From assembly GCA_945885545.1 (NCBI GenBank), contig CAMCYZ010000003.1, positions 1 through 50,245 of the forward strand: DNA of 50,245 nucleotides. The letters are read 5' to 3'. Below, in pieces: positions 17,070-25,036 of the stretch; the first letter of the stretch is position 1; each line of letters starts with the position of its first letter. The position numbers were made by a program, and so were the translations under genes. The notes beneath the pieces were generated by a model. It was given only the letters and a program-made list of their open reading frames with translations, had not been told where the DNA came from and ran no database searches. This stretch comes from Spirosoma fluviale. GTDB lineage: Bacteria > Bacteroidota > Bacteroidia > Cytophagales > Spirosomataceae.

Positions 17070-17305
17070 GCCTTGAAATCTTGAAATATTACTATTTATC
17101 AGTTTTTACAGAAAACACTTTTTGAAAAAAAAGCATATCAACTCCTAACTTTTCCTATTTCCATTTTTTTTTCCTCCACAACCCTATTTTAGAAAAAAAC
17201 ATCAACCTTTTCATTTTCAGAACTTTACGGATATTATAACTTTCAAAAAGGAGTTTTGTTTGAAATAAATAAAAAAAATCCTATTTCGAATTAAAAATCA
17301 ATTTG

Positions 17306-17313
17306 TATTTTTG
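17306..17313 (+). promoter_or_regulatory. Candidate -7 box for aconitase
   Basis: TATTTTTG (TAnnTTTG) 35 bases before the ATG. A TTTC 18 bases upstream is a one-mismatch -33 element. Confidence 0.5.
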
Positions 17314-17348
17314 ACGAATTAAAATTCAATTTTAAAATTTATATACTG

Positions 17349-19619
17349 ATGAAAGTATTTGATTTGGACATGATAAAAGCTGCATACGCTCGCATGCCTG
17401 AGAGAGTAGAAGCCGCCAAAAAGTTATTGGGAAGACCAATGACCTTAGCCGAGAAAATTTTGTATTCACACTTGTGGGACAACTTGGGAGGAAAGCCTTT
17501 TGAAAGAGGTACCGACTATGTTGACTTTGCCCCGGACCGAGTGGCTATGCAAGATGCAACGGCACAGATGGCACTTTTACAATTTATGCAAGCACAAAGA
17601 GAGAAAGTAGCTGTACCTTCTACTGTACACTGCGACCACTTGATTCAAGCCAAAGTAGGTGCTACTGAAGATTTAAAAATCGCCAACGAATCAAATAAAG
17701 AAGTTTACGACTTCCTTTCTTCTGTTTCAAATAAATATGGTTTAGGTTTCTGGAAACCTGGTGCGGGTATCATTCACCAAGTAGTTCTAGAAAACTACGC
17801 ATTCCCAGGTGGAATGATGATTGGTACTGACTCCCACACGCCAAATGCGGGTGGATTAGGTATGATCGCCATCGGTGTGGGTGGTGCTGATGCGTGCGAC
17901 GTTATGGCGGGCTTACCTTGGGAACTTAAAATGCCAAAATTAATCGGTGTTAAATTAACGGGGTCATTAAAAGGTTGGGCATCTGCAAAAGACGTAATTC
18001 TTGAAGTAGCGGGTAGACTAACCGTAAAAGGCGGTACTGGTGCTATCGTGGAATACTTCGGAACAGGTGCTGATAAACTTTCGGCTACTGGTAAAGGAAC
18101 TATTTGTAACATGGGTGCCGAAATCGGTGCAACGACGTCAGTTTTTGGATTTGACAAAAAAATAGCGAAATATCTAACTGCAACTGGCCGAAGAAACGTA
18201 GCCATAGCCGCTGGAAGAATAAAAGATTATTTGAGACCAGATCAAGAGTGTATCGACAATCCTGAGACTTACTATGATCAAGTTATAGAAATTAACTTGT
18301 CAAAATTGGAGCCAAGAATCAATGGTCCTTTCACACCAGATTTGGCTTGGCCACTTTCAAAATTTGCTGCCGCTGTTAAGAAAAACAATTGGCCAGCAAA
18401 ACTGGAGGTAGGTCTGATTGGTTCTTGTACCAACTCTTCTTATGAAGACATGACAAGAGCGGCATCTATAGCTAACCAAGCTGCTGAAAAAAATATTAAA
18501 GCAAAATCAGAATTTACCATCACTCCAGGATCTGAGTTGGTAAGATTTACAGCAGAAAGAGATGGCTTATTGGCTACTTTTGGAAAAATAGGTGGCGTGG
18601 TTTTGGCCAACGCTTGTGGACCATGTATCGGTCAGTGGGCACGTCATGGTGCTGAAAAAGGCGAAAGAAACTCTATCATCACTTCATTCAACCGTAACTT
18701 TGCCAAAAGAGCAGACGGTAACCCAAATACACACGCATTTGTGGCATCACCAGAAATAGTGACAGCATTTGCCATAGCTGGGGATTTGACTTTCAACCCT
18801 GCCAAGGATACCTTGACCAACGAAAAAGGCGAACAAGTAAGATTGGATCCGCCTTTAGGCATCGAATTGCCACCCTTGGGCTTTGATGTTTTGGATGCAG
18901 GTTATCAAAAACCAGCTCGAAGCGGAAAAAACGTTAAAGTGAAAGTTAGTCCGAAATCTGACAGATTGCAGTTATTGGATCCGTTTGCCAAATGGGAAGG
19001 CACTGACCTTAAAGGCTTAAAGCTTTTAATAAAGGCTAAAGGTAAATGTACTACTGACCATATCTCTATGGCTGGCCCGTGGTTGAAGTTCCGTGGACAC
19101 TTGGACAATATCTCCAATAACCTTTTGATTGGAGCTGTTAATTTTGCAAATGAAGCAACAAACAAGGTTAAAAACCAATTGACGGGTGAATATGGCGAAG
19201 TACCAACGGTACAAAGAGCATACAAAGCTGCTGGAATAGGTTCGATAGTAGTAGGTGACGAAAACTATGGCGAAGGCTCATCAAGAGAGCATGCGGCTAT
19301 GGAGCCACGTCATTTGGGCGTAAGAGCTATCCTTGTGAAGTCTTTTGCACGTATTCACGAGACTAACCTTAAAAAACAAGGTATGTTGGGCTTGACATTT
19401 GCCAATCCTGCAGATTATGACAAAATCAAAGAAGACGACAATATCGATATTTTAGGATTGACAACCTTCGCTCCAGGTAAACCGTTGACAGTGGTGGCAA
19501 ACCACGCTGACGGTTCTAAAGACGAAATCGTTGTTAATCATACCTATAACGATGCTCAAATCGGCTGGTTCAAAGCTGGTGCTGCATTAAATATCATTGC
19601 AGAGCAAGCTGGAAAGTAA
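17349..19619 (+). CDS. acn: Aconitate hydratase (mitochondrial-type)
   Basis: A 756-residue [4Fe-4S] enzyme of the TCA cycle that isomerises citrate to isocitrate. It belongs to the form closest to mitochondrial aconitase, not to the long AcnA or AcnB forms. Cluster cysteines are in [13 protein letters not shown] near residue 358 and in [11 protein letters not shown] near residue 420. Active-site blocks include [16 protein letters not shown] near residue 157 and the swivel-domain [22 protein letters not shown] near residue 635. It is a single-gene transcript with promoter and terminator. The last 60 bases of the gene plus its terminator are found again, decayed, 459 bases downstream. Confidence 0.96.
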   Translation: MKVFDLDMIKAAYARMPERVEAAKKLLGRPMTLAEKILYSHLWDNLGGKPFERGTDYVDFAPDRVAMQDATAQMALLQFMQAQREKVAVPSTVHCDHLIQAKVGATEDLKIANESNKEVYDFLSSVSNKYGLGFWKPGAGIIHQVVLENYAFPGGMMIGTDSHTPNAGGLGMIAIGVGGADACDVMAGLPWELKMPKLIGVKLTGSLKGWASAKDVILEVAGRLTVKGGTGAIVEYFGTGADKLSATGKGTICNMGAEIGATTSVFGFDKKIAKYLTATGRRNVAIAAGRIKDYLRPDQECIDNPETYYDQVIEINLSKLEPRINGPFTPDLAWPLSKFAAAVKKNNWPAKLEVGLIGSCTNSSYEDMTRAASIANQAAEKNIKAKSEFTITPGSELVRFTAERDGLLATFGKIGGVVLANACGPCIGQWARHGAEKGERNSIITSFNRNFAKRADGNPNTHAFVASPEIVTAFAIAGDLTFNPAKDTLTNEKGEQVRLDPPLGIELPPLGFDVLDAGYQKPARSGKNVKVKVSPKSDRLQLLDPFAKWEGTDLKGLKLLIKAKGKCTTDHISMAGPWLKFRGHLDNISNNLLIGAVNFANEATNKVKNQLTGEYGEVPTVQRAYKAAGIGSIVVGDENYGEGSSREHAAMEPRHLGVRAILVKSFARIHETNLKKQGMLGLTFANPADYDKIKEDDNIDILGLTTFAPGKPLTVVANHADGSKDEIVVNHTYNDAQIGWFKAGAALNIIAEQAGK

Positions 19620-19663
19620 TTTTTCTGGGTTTGTTTTTAAAGAGAATCCCTGGCTGAGAGGCT
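19560..19663 (+). repeat. Aconitase 3' end, intact copy of a duplicated segment
   Basis: This stretch covers the last codons of the aconitase gene, its stop and the left arm and loop of its terminator. It is matched by 20019-20112 at a constant offset of 459-460 bases. The identical core is 25 bases long (19579-19603 against 20038-20062). Similarity falls away sharply on both sides. Confidence 0.85.
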
Positions 19664-19676
19664 GGGGATTTTTTTT
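19645..19676 (+). terminator. Terminator of aconitase
   Basis: AATCCCTGGC (19645-19654) pairs with GCTGGGGATT (19661-19670) across a six-base loop. The stem has two wobble pairs and is followed by six more T. It starts 25 bases after the stop. Confidence 0.8.
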
Positions 19677-19803
19677 GTTAGGAATATAGTATTTTCCATA
19701 ACTTATGAAAGGGAGATTAGAGCCTTTGTTTTTTTGCAAATTCAAATAAAAATCCTAATTTGATCAAAACTGTTTCTAGGACTTCTAAAATATAAAAATA
19801 CTT

Positions 19804-19986
19804 ATGAAAATAGAATATGATAAAGAAATAGATATTTTGTACATAAAATTAATAGATCTGCCTATTGATGAGTCTGATATGAAAAAGGAAGGAGTAGCTC
19901 TTGATTACCCGGTTGATGGTCAATTGGTGGGAATAGAAGTTTTGGATACTTCTAAATCCTCTTCAAAACCAAATATTGTTGAATAA
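19804..19986 (+). CDS. DUF2283 domain protein
   Basis: A 60-residue protein that is almost entirely a DUF2283 domain: IEYDKEIDILYIKL at the start and VALDYPVDGQLVGIEVLD in the second half match the family. DUF2283 genes often sit beside a DUF4258 gene in predicted toxin-antitoxin pairs; no DUF4258 gene is visible upstream or downstream here, so it is an orphan. It lies between the intact aconitase 3' end and the decayed second copy, suggesting it arrived by insertion. It may still be expressed, since the frame is intact, but no clear promoter box was found. Confidence 0.75.
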   Translation: MKIEYDKEIDILYIKLIDLPIDESDMKKEGVALDYPVDGQLVGIEVLDTSKSSSKPNIVE

Positions 19987-20018
19987 GAGATGGCTTGATT
20001 TTCAGTCTTTAAATACCA

Positions 20019-20112
20019 ATCGGTTGTTTCTAAGCTAGTGCTGCATTAAATATCATTGCAGATTAAGCTAAAAAATGATATTTCCTAGATTTGTTTTTGT
20101 GAAGAATCTTTG
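20019..20112 (+). pseudogene. Decayed duplicate of the aconitase 3' end and terminator
   Basis: Matches 19560-19663 base for base with a 25-base identical core. In the aconitase frame it reads IGCF, stop, ASAALNIIAD, stop, so it cannot be translated. The match continues past the stop into the terminator region (TTTGTTTTT and TTGGCTGG are retained), but the hairpin and T-tract are degraded. It is best explained as a displaced or duplicated gene end left by an insertion between the two copies. Confidence 0.8.
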
Positions 20113-20224
20113 GCTGGTTGGCGTATTAGCACAGAACGAAGAAGACCCGAACATTGTGAACATCTAAAAAAATGTTGAGCCAGCATCCGTGTCCAATCCA
20201 TCAAATCCGTGTTCTTTCAAAAAA

Positions 20225-20641
20225 TCACAACACGTTCAAAATAAAGTCCTTAGAAGTATGCACCGGTATTTCTGAAAAGTAAAAATCCTTTACATTTTCT
20301 GTAATAATCATTTGACATCCAGCTTGTTTGGCAGAATAATATTGAAGACCATCCTCGTAATCATTGATTTTCTTGTTATTATTCACCAAAAACACCACTT
20401 CTTGACCAATAGAGGTGACTTCAATTTGACTTGAAATGATTTGTATTTTTTCGATGGCTCTTTTGCTTCCACATTTCTTTTCTGCAAAATAGTATGCTAT
20501 AGCTAAGCAAATTGGCGAAGTAAACAACTGATAATTTGACTGAAACTGAGGCAAACTCATCACACGTGCAGAATAGGTAAATATTGGCATTTCGTGGTTT
20601 AGTACAGAAACCAGTACGTTGGCGTCGAGAAATACTTTCAT
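20225..20641 (-). CDS. PIN-domain ribonuclease toxin, VapC-like
   Basis: A 138-residue protein with a PIN fold. The start MKVFLDANVLV gives the first catalytic Asp (residue 6). The later acidic residues are in NDYEDGLQYYSAKQAG near residue 95 and the final ITENVKDF segment near residue 113. PIN toxins cleave tRNA or other RNA using Mg2+ held by these acids. Its ATG overlaps the stop of the antitoxin gene by four bases (ATGA), the classic toxin-antitoxin arrangement. A role in plasmid or island stability, or in stress, is possible; the RNA target is unknown. Confidence 0.85.
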   Translation of the reverse strand: MKVFLDANVLVSVLNHEMPIFTYSARVMSLPQFQSNYQLFTSPICLAIAYYFAEKKCGSKRAIEKIQIISSQIEVTSIGQEVVFLVNNNKKINDYEDGLQYYSAKQAGCQMIITENVKDFYFSEIPVHTSKDFILNVL

Positions 20642-20901
20642 TTCCTTGACTCGTAATACTCTTTTTTCATGGACTTAGAGCTTTTCGCCATCGTTTTGTA
20701 ACTAACTTCTTTCTCTGCCACCATACTTACAAAATCGGCAATCGGAATATCCTCTAAAGAGGCATAAGCCTTTGGTGCTGAGGTTATTTTCTCATACAAA
20801 AACTCTGTAAGCCTACTCAAACTTATACCCTGAGATGCCGCAAAATCTTTGGCTTTCTCAATAACATTTTGGTCAAAACTTAATGTGATTTTGGTATCCA
20901 T
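20638..20901 (-). CDS. Ribbon-helix-helix antitoxin (DUF6364-like)
   Basis: An 87-residue protein from ATG 20901. A longer frame to 20955 would start upstream of the predicted transcription start and is rejected. The N-terminus DTKITLSFDQNVIEKAKDFAA, then GISLSRLTEFLYEKI, has the strand-helix-helix pattern of RHH DNA-binding antitoxins. The basic C-terminus (KSSKSMKKEYYESRK) is the likely toxin-neutralising part. It is translated ahead of and coupled to the PIN toxin. Like other RHH antitoxins it probably represses its own promoter, where two TACGT repeats flank the -7 box. Confidence 0.8.
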   Translation of the reverse strand: MDTKITLSFDQNVIEKAKDFAASQGISLSRLTEFLYEKITSAPKAYASLEDIPIADFVSMVAEKEVSYKTMAKSSKSMKKEYYESRK

Positions 20902-20918
20902 TATTGCTTTAAAATTTA

Positions 20919-20946
20919 TACGTACAAAAATATTATTCAATACGTT
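20919..20946. promoter_or_regulatory. Candidate operator: two TACGT repeats around the toxin-antitoxin -7 box
   Basis: TACGTA (20919-20924) and TACGTT (20941-20946) are direct repeats 22 bases apart, about two helical turns. They bracket the -7 box of the toxin-antitoxin promoter. This is a typical layout for RHH autoregulation, but it is unproven. Confidence 0.4.
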
Positions 20947-20956
20947 GTTTTCCAAA
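20925..20956 (-). promoter_or_regulatory. Promoter of the toxin-antitoxin operon
   Basis: The minus strand carries TTTG (complement of 20953-20956), 20 bases, then TATTTTTG (complement of 20925-20932): a full Bacteroidota -33/-7 promoter, about 17 bases upstream of the likely start of the leader for ATG 20901. Confidence 0.7.
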
Positions 20957-21089
20957 TATTTGCTTTATTATTTTAAAATCTCGCTACAAAACATTTAAAT
21001 TATCCATTTGTAAGGCAATTTTATTCATTCCTCACGAATAGGTTGGAAAGTTTCAGATAGTTTTTGAATATTTGAGAAAAAAAACAAAA

Positions 21090-21746
21090 ATGACACCGGT
21101 AAAATCAAATACGTTTTTAAAAAAAGTAAAAGACATTACCATAAGCGGCTCTCTGAGCATGCTTATTCTAAGTGCAGGCCTTTATGGCTGCTCTTCTTCC
21201 GAAAGCACTGAGGGCGATTACGAACAAACGGAGGTTTACACCCAAGGCGTAAGAACTTACATAAAAGAAACTTCGAAGGGCGAGTTTAAGATAACCGAGG
21301 AAATTGCGGTACCTGCCGATAGTTCAAAAGCCATCGTGACTTATTTGGATGGAAGAGTAGAAACGCTCACTAAGGAGCAATCTAAAAAGTTAATTGATGA
21401 AGAGATAACCCGAAACCAAAACACCGTTGGGCATAACAATGGCCTTTCTAACGTACTCCTTTATGGTGGCATGGGCTATTTCTTGGGTAGAACGATGAGT
21501 CCAAATTATGGTTTTTACAGACCAGATTTCCGTCAGAACAACAGCGGCTCAGGTTTTGTGCCAAATGGTGGTGTAAAAAACTCAGCGGATATGGGCAGGT
21601 ATTATTCAAATCCTGAGACTTTCGCAAAATCATCTGAAGTGAATAGAAACATCAGCAGATCAAGAACATCAGTAACACGCCCAAGTAGCAGTAGAAGTGG
21701 ATTTTTTGGAAGTAGAAGTAGGTCAGGGTCGGGTTTTGGAGGATGA
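21090..21746 (+). CDS. Lipoprotein resembling YgiB (DUF1190/UPF0441)
   Basis: A 218-residue protein from ATG 21090; a TTG six codons upstream is a less likely start. The N-terminus has a hydrophobic segment ending LSAGLYGC, with the Cys as a lipidation site followed by SSSES. The middle has GGMGYFLGRTMSPNYGFY, close to the glycine-rich GYMMGRLMGG-like part of YgiB. The C-terminus is an SR/SG-rich tail ending GFGG. E. coli ygiB is followed by ygiC, and here a ygiC-like gene overlaps the 3' end by 4 bases, which supports the assignment more than sequence alone. The function is unknown and probably envelope-related. Confidence 0.7.
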   Translation: MTPVKSNTFLKKVKDITISGSLSMLILSAGLYGCSSSESTEGDYEQTEVYTQGVRTYIKETSKGEFKITEEIAVPADSSKAIVTYLDGRVETLTKEQSKKLIDEEITRNQNTVGHNNGLSNVLLYGGMGYFLGRTMSPNYGFYRPDFRQNNSGSGFVPNGGVKNSADMGRYYSNPETFAKSSEVNRNISRSRTSVTRPSSSRSGFFGSRSRSGSGFGG

Positions 21747-22915
21747 TAAAGTTAAAATCTCTTGAAAAGTCGCCGCTTCAAACCTTAAACGAAGAAGGCT
21801 GGAAATGGATGTTGGGCGAAGACACGCTTCCATACGTAACCAACGACATGGTGGTGGTAACAGAAAATACCGCCGAATCTTACTACAAAGCCGGCAATGA
21901 GCTTTATGAAATGTTTATAAAAGCTGCTGAGTATGTCATTAAACACGATTTGTATGACGAATTGGGCATTCCGTCCAACTTAGTTCCATTGATAAAGTTC
22001 AGTTGGGAAAATGATAAAGGTTGGCATCTCTACGGACGTTTTGATTTGGCTGGAGGAATTGACGGTAAGCCCATTAAACTTATAGAATTTAATGCCGATA
22101 CCGCTACCTGCATACCCGAAACGGCCATTATTCAGTGGGCATCGCTAAAATCCAATGGTTTTGATGACTCACTGCAATTCAATACTTTATATGAAAGTTT
22201 GGTCGGGGCTTTTGAGTCTTTGAGAGAAGAAAATCCAGAATTTCACCCCTCTTTATTGATAAGTACCATGGCCGGTTTTCCTGAAGACGACACCAACATG
22301 GAAATATTGGCCGAGGCAGCCAAAGATGCTGGTTTTGAGGTAGCTTTCGAAAACATAGAAAAAGTAGATTTTTCGCCAAATGAAGGAATTTTCAAGCACA
22401 GCCTAGCAGATGGGAGTTTTACAAAATACGACTATTGGTTTAAGCTGATTCCTTGGGAGTTTATAGCCTGGGACGAACCCGAACTTTGCAAGATAATAAC
22501 GGATATTTGTATGGACAGAAAAGCCATTGTGCTTAATCCAGCTTACACGATGCTTTTTCAGTCCAAAGGTATCTTAAAAGTACTCTGGGATTTATTCCCG
22601 AATCATCCCCTACTCCTCCAAACAAAGTCTAGCCCCATTTCTGGCAAAAATTGTATAGAAAAAGTGATGTTTGGCCGAGAAGGAGCCAATGTTAGAATTA
22701 TTAATGGCAGAAACGAGACCGTTACATTTTCAAGTGGAGAATATGCCGAACAAAAGAAAATCTACCAAGAATTCATCGATTTCCCGATGGATGACCGGGG
22801 AAATTACTATCAGGCCGGTGTTTTTTATGTAGGAGAAGCCTGTGGATTAGGCTTCAGAAAAGGAGGCAAAATATTAGACAATACTGCACAGTTTTGTGGT
22901 CATTTGATTGAGTGA
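21743..22915 (+). CDS. Glutathionylspermidine synthase-family ATP-grasp protein (YgiC-like)
   Basis: A 390-residue protein matching the glutathionylspermidine synthase preATP-grasp/ATP-grasp family without the amidase domain. The signature IKLIEFNADTATCIPETA lies near residues 107-124. MFGREGANV near residue 310 and the final YYQAGVFYVGEACGLGFRKGGKI are typical of YgiC/YjfC proteins. These probably form an amide bond with ATP, but the true substrate of the short YgiC forms is not known. It is translationally coupled to the YgiB-like lipoprotein by a 4-base overlap and followed by a terminator. Confidence 0.88.
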   Translation: MIKLKSLEKSPLQTLNEEGWKWMLGEDTLPYVTNDMVVVTENTAESYYKAGNELYEMFIKAAEYVIKHDLYDELGIPSNLVPLIKFSWENDKGWHLYGRFDLAGGIDGKPIKLIEFNADTATCIPETAIIQWASLKSNGFDDSLQFNTLYESLVGAFESLREENPEFHPSLLISTMAGFPEDDTNMEILAEAAKDAGFEVAFENIEKVDFSPNEGIFKHSLADGSFTKYDYWFKLIPWEFIAWDEPELCKIITDICMDRKAIVLNPAYTMLFQSKGILKVLWDLFPNHPLLLQTKSSPISGKNCIEKVMFGREGANVRIINGRNETVTFSSGEYAEQKKIYQEFIDFPMDDRGNYYQAGVFYVGEACGLGFRKGGKILDNTAQFCGHLIE

Positions 22916-22985
22916 GACCAAGGTTTCCAACAAAAAGATTTGAAATTAATGCATTAAAGATAAACAAGTTAACGAATTCAAACTG

Positions 22986-23013
22986 GCCTCAGAATATTTC
23001 TGGGGCTTTTTTT
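22986..23013 (+). terminator. Terminator of the ygiB/ygiC-like operon
   Basis: GCCTCAG (22986-22992), loop AATATTT, CTGGGGC (23000-23006) with one G-U pair, then seven T. Confidence 0.8.
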
Positions 23014-23145
23014 GAACGAGCTTTTTTGCAAAAATGAAAAAAAAGAAATCCAGAAACAAATTAAATTCTAATCCTATAAACTATAATTATTTCAATTTTA
23101 TTTATAATTTTATAGTATAATCAATTTCATGACCAAATTGCCGAT

Positions 23146-23421
23146 TTGTACGCTGAGCAGTACTTCCTTGCCTTGAAAAAACAAAGCTATGGATTAATAA
23201 ATGCTCAAGGTCAAGTAATTGTTGAGCCAAAATACGACAAAGTTGGCTTTCTTAAAAATGGCAAGATTTATGGTCAGAAAGGACTATATCAATTCATTTT
23301 TAATACGAAAGGCAAGATTTTGGATAAAGAATTTAAGCCTAAAATAATCAAAAATGTCTTTTTCGGGCTTATCATATCCTTGATGATTGGCCTGATAGTT
23401 TTAGTTTTCAAAACTAAATAA
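23146..23421 (+). CDS. WG-repeat-like small membrane protein, start uncertain or 5' truncated
   Basis: A 91-codon frame beginning at TTG 23146. The segment SYGLINAQGQVIVEPKYDKV is one WG repeat of the beta-sheet type common in Bacteroidota. A single transmembrane helix follows near the C-terminus (IIKNVFFGLIISLMIGLIVLVF). The same frame is open upstream to a TAG at 23113-23115 with no ATG, and the extra residues (YNQFHDQIADLYAEQYF) look like protein. This could be the tail of a longer protein that lost its 5' end, or it may use TTG. It ends 3 bases before the next gene and is probably cotranscribed with it. Confidence 0.55.
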   Translation: MYAEQYFLALKKQSYGLINAQGQVIVEPKYDKVGFLKNGKIYGQKGLYQFIFNTKGKILDKEFKPKIIKNVFFGLIISLMIGLIVLVFKTK

Positions 23422-23424
23422 ACT

Positions 23425-25032
23425 ATGCGTAAACCTATCAGATTCTATCTCAACTTATTTTTCATTTTACTTTTGGCGTTTAATGTTCACGGCCAATCTG
23501 CTGCATTCAAGATAACGGGGAAAATTGTAGATGAGAAAAACATCCCTCTGGAATTTGTAAATGTGTACATCAATTCTACTTCAATATTTACTCAGACAGA
23601 TTCACTTGGACGGTTTACGCTTTTATTGCCAGGTTCAAAAATTGACTTTGAGCTTGTGATTTCTATGGTCGGTTTTAACACCCAAAAACAAAAGTTTACC
23701 AAATATAATATTCCAAAATTTTTGAGCATTAAACTCATTGGCAATCAGTTAGGCGAGCTTGTTATAACAGCAAAGCAGGATAAATATTGGTGGAAAAAGT
23801 GGAAGATATTCAGAAGTGGCCTTTTGGGCGAAAATCAGTTTAGCAGAGAATGTACCATAGAAAACAGAGATAATATTCAACTTAAAATGGACCCTACAAA
23901 CAAAATGGTCCTGGCTAATTCTCGCGAGACGTTTGTTGTTAGAAATAAAGCACTCGGATATAAAATCCATGTGGACCTTTATGAATTCAGTTCTGATGAA
24001 GTCAAAACAAATTACTCAGCGTCCAAATATTTTGAAGACGACCTTTCTGATGATGAAAAAGAAAGAGCGATGCAACTTAAAAGAATACTCAAGGCATTTC
24101 ATTCAACATCAAACTGGTTTTTGCATTCGTTAGCCAACGGAAATATGCTTGGCGAAAAATTCGAAGTATTTAAGATTAAAAGTATGGTAGATGTCCATTT
24201 GGGAAAAACAACAGTAGAACGTGAGGTATTAGAAGGTAGATTAATAAAAACGACCGACTCTACCATTTATAAGTATGATTCACTTAGCAAAAGACATCTA
24301 ATTTATTCTGATTTGCCTCTTTTGGTCTTTAACAAAAACGTTCTTAATTACTTTAAAAATCCATTCACGGATTATACCTATGCTTTTTCTAAAATAGACT
24401 TTCCAAACCAATATGCTATTTTTAGCAACAATGGATTTATTTCAGTACCCAACGGTATCACTTTTCATTACCATTGGGGTAACGAAGGACTCTCCTCTGC
24501 ACTGCCAGAAAACTACGAAGTTCCTAGTGAAACGCCAACAGAAGCCGTTAGTCCTATGATAGAATTGGTTTTTGAAAACAAAGGAATTGATTCTACAGCA
24601 GCAGTTACACAAAATAATGAAATCCAAAACATTGGCTTCGTAAAAAACCAAGCAGCAAAAGATGCCAATGATGATTATTTCATGAAACCCGATGTTGTTT
24701 TTCGACCAACTGAACTCGAAAAAAATGCTGATATTTATACGCTACTTAGACGTGTGCCCGGTTTACGAGTTGGCTATGACCCAGAAACTGGAGAGAATTC
24801 AATCTCTATAGCTGGCATGAGTACAAATGTAGCCTTTAACCAAAACGAGGATAATACACCTTCATTATTGATAAACAAAATGATTTATTATGGTAAGGCT
24901 GAAGTAATCAATGCTTTAGATTATGTTGAAACCAACAATATAGTCGAAATCGGACTTGTAAAGTACGGCAGCAATTCCATGCTCGGCTCTCGTGGTGGCA
25001 ATGGAACTATCATCATAAAACTTCTAAAATAA
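23425..25032 (+). CDS. Carboxypeptidase-regulatory-like and TonB-plug-like protein without a beta-barrel
   Basis: A 535-residue exported protein. The signal peptide ends near NVHGQS (residue 25). A CarboxypepD_reg-like domain follows (about 28-110: ITGKIVDEKNIPLEFVNVYI). There is a long middle of unknown fold (115-430). The C-terminal 95 residues read like a TonB receptor plug domain (VPGLRVGYD, SISIAGMS, LINKMIYYG, ending RGGNGTIIIKLLK). In SusC-type receptors these two domains precede a 22-strand barrel; here the protein ends at the plug. A soluble or periplasm-facing partner of a receptor, or a stand-alone sensor, is possible. No SusD or barrel gene is adjacent. Confidence 0.75.
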   Translation: MRKPIRFYLNLFFILLLAFNVHGQSAAFKITGKIVDEKNIPLEFVNVYINSTSIFTQTDSLGRFTLLLPGSKIDFELVISMVGFNTQKQKFTKYNIPKFLSIKLIGNQLGELVITAKQDKYWWKKWKIFRSGLLGENQFSRECTIENRDNIQLKMDPTNKMVLANSRETFVVRNKALGYKIHVDLYEFSSDEVKTNYSASKYFEDDLSDDEKERAMQLKRILKAFHSTSNWFLHSLANGNMLGEKFEVFKIKSMVDVHLGKTTVEREVLEGRLIKTTDSTIYKYDSLSKRHLIYSDLPLLVFNKNVLNYFKNPFTDYTYAFSKIDFPNQYAIFSNNGFISVPNGITFHYHWGNEGLSSALPENYEVPSETPTEAVSPMIELVFENKGIDSTAAVTQNNEIQNIGFVKNQAAKDANDDYFMKPDVVFRPTELEKNADIYTLLRRVPGLRVGYDPETGENSISIAGMSTNVAFNQNEDNTPSLLINKMIYYGKAEVINALDYVETNNIVEIGLVKYGSNSMLGSRGGNGTIIIKLLK

Positions 25033-25036
25033 TACC

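Larger units (their letters stand above)
16895..17348. other. Divergent intergenic region between topA and aconitase (454 bases)
   Basis: Very A/T rich, with several long A and T runs around 17100-17220. It holds an aconitase -7 box (17306-17313) and a possible topA -7 box (17062-17069). I see no ORF, tRNA or known riboswitch. A short inverted repeat TCAAGG/CCTTGA spans the topA box. The aconitase leader would be about 30 bases, so most of this region is unexplained. Confidence 0.5.

Noticed and set aside
17795-18205. 136-codon minus-strand frame inside acn
   Set aside because: Shadow of the aconitase coding region; low-complexity Pro/Val-rich translation and no start context.
23034-23120. 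28-codon ORF with Lys/Asn-rich translation before the WG-repeat gene
   Set aside because: Low-complexity A/T-rich sequence with no similarity to known small proteins.
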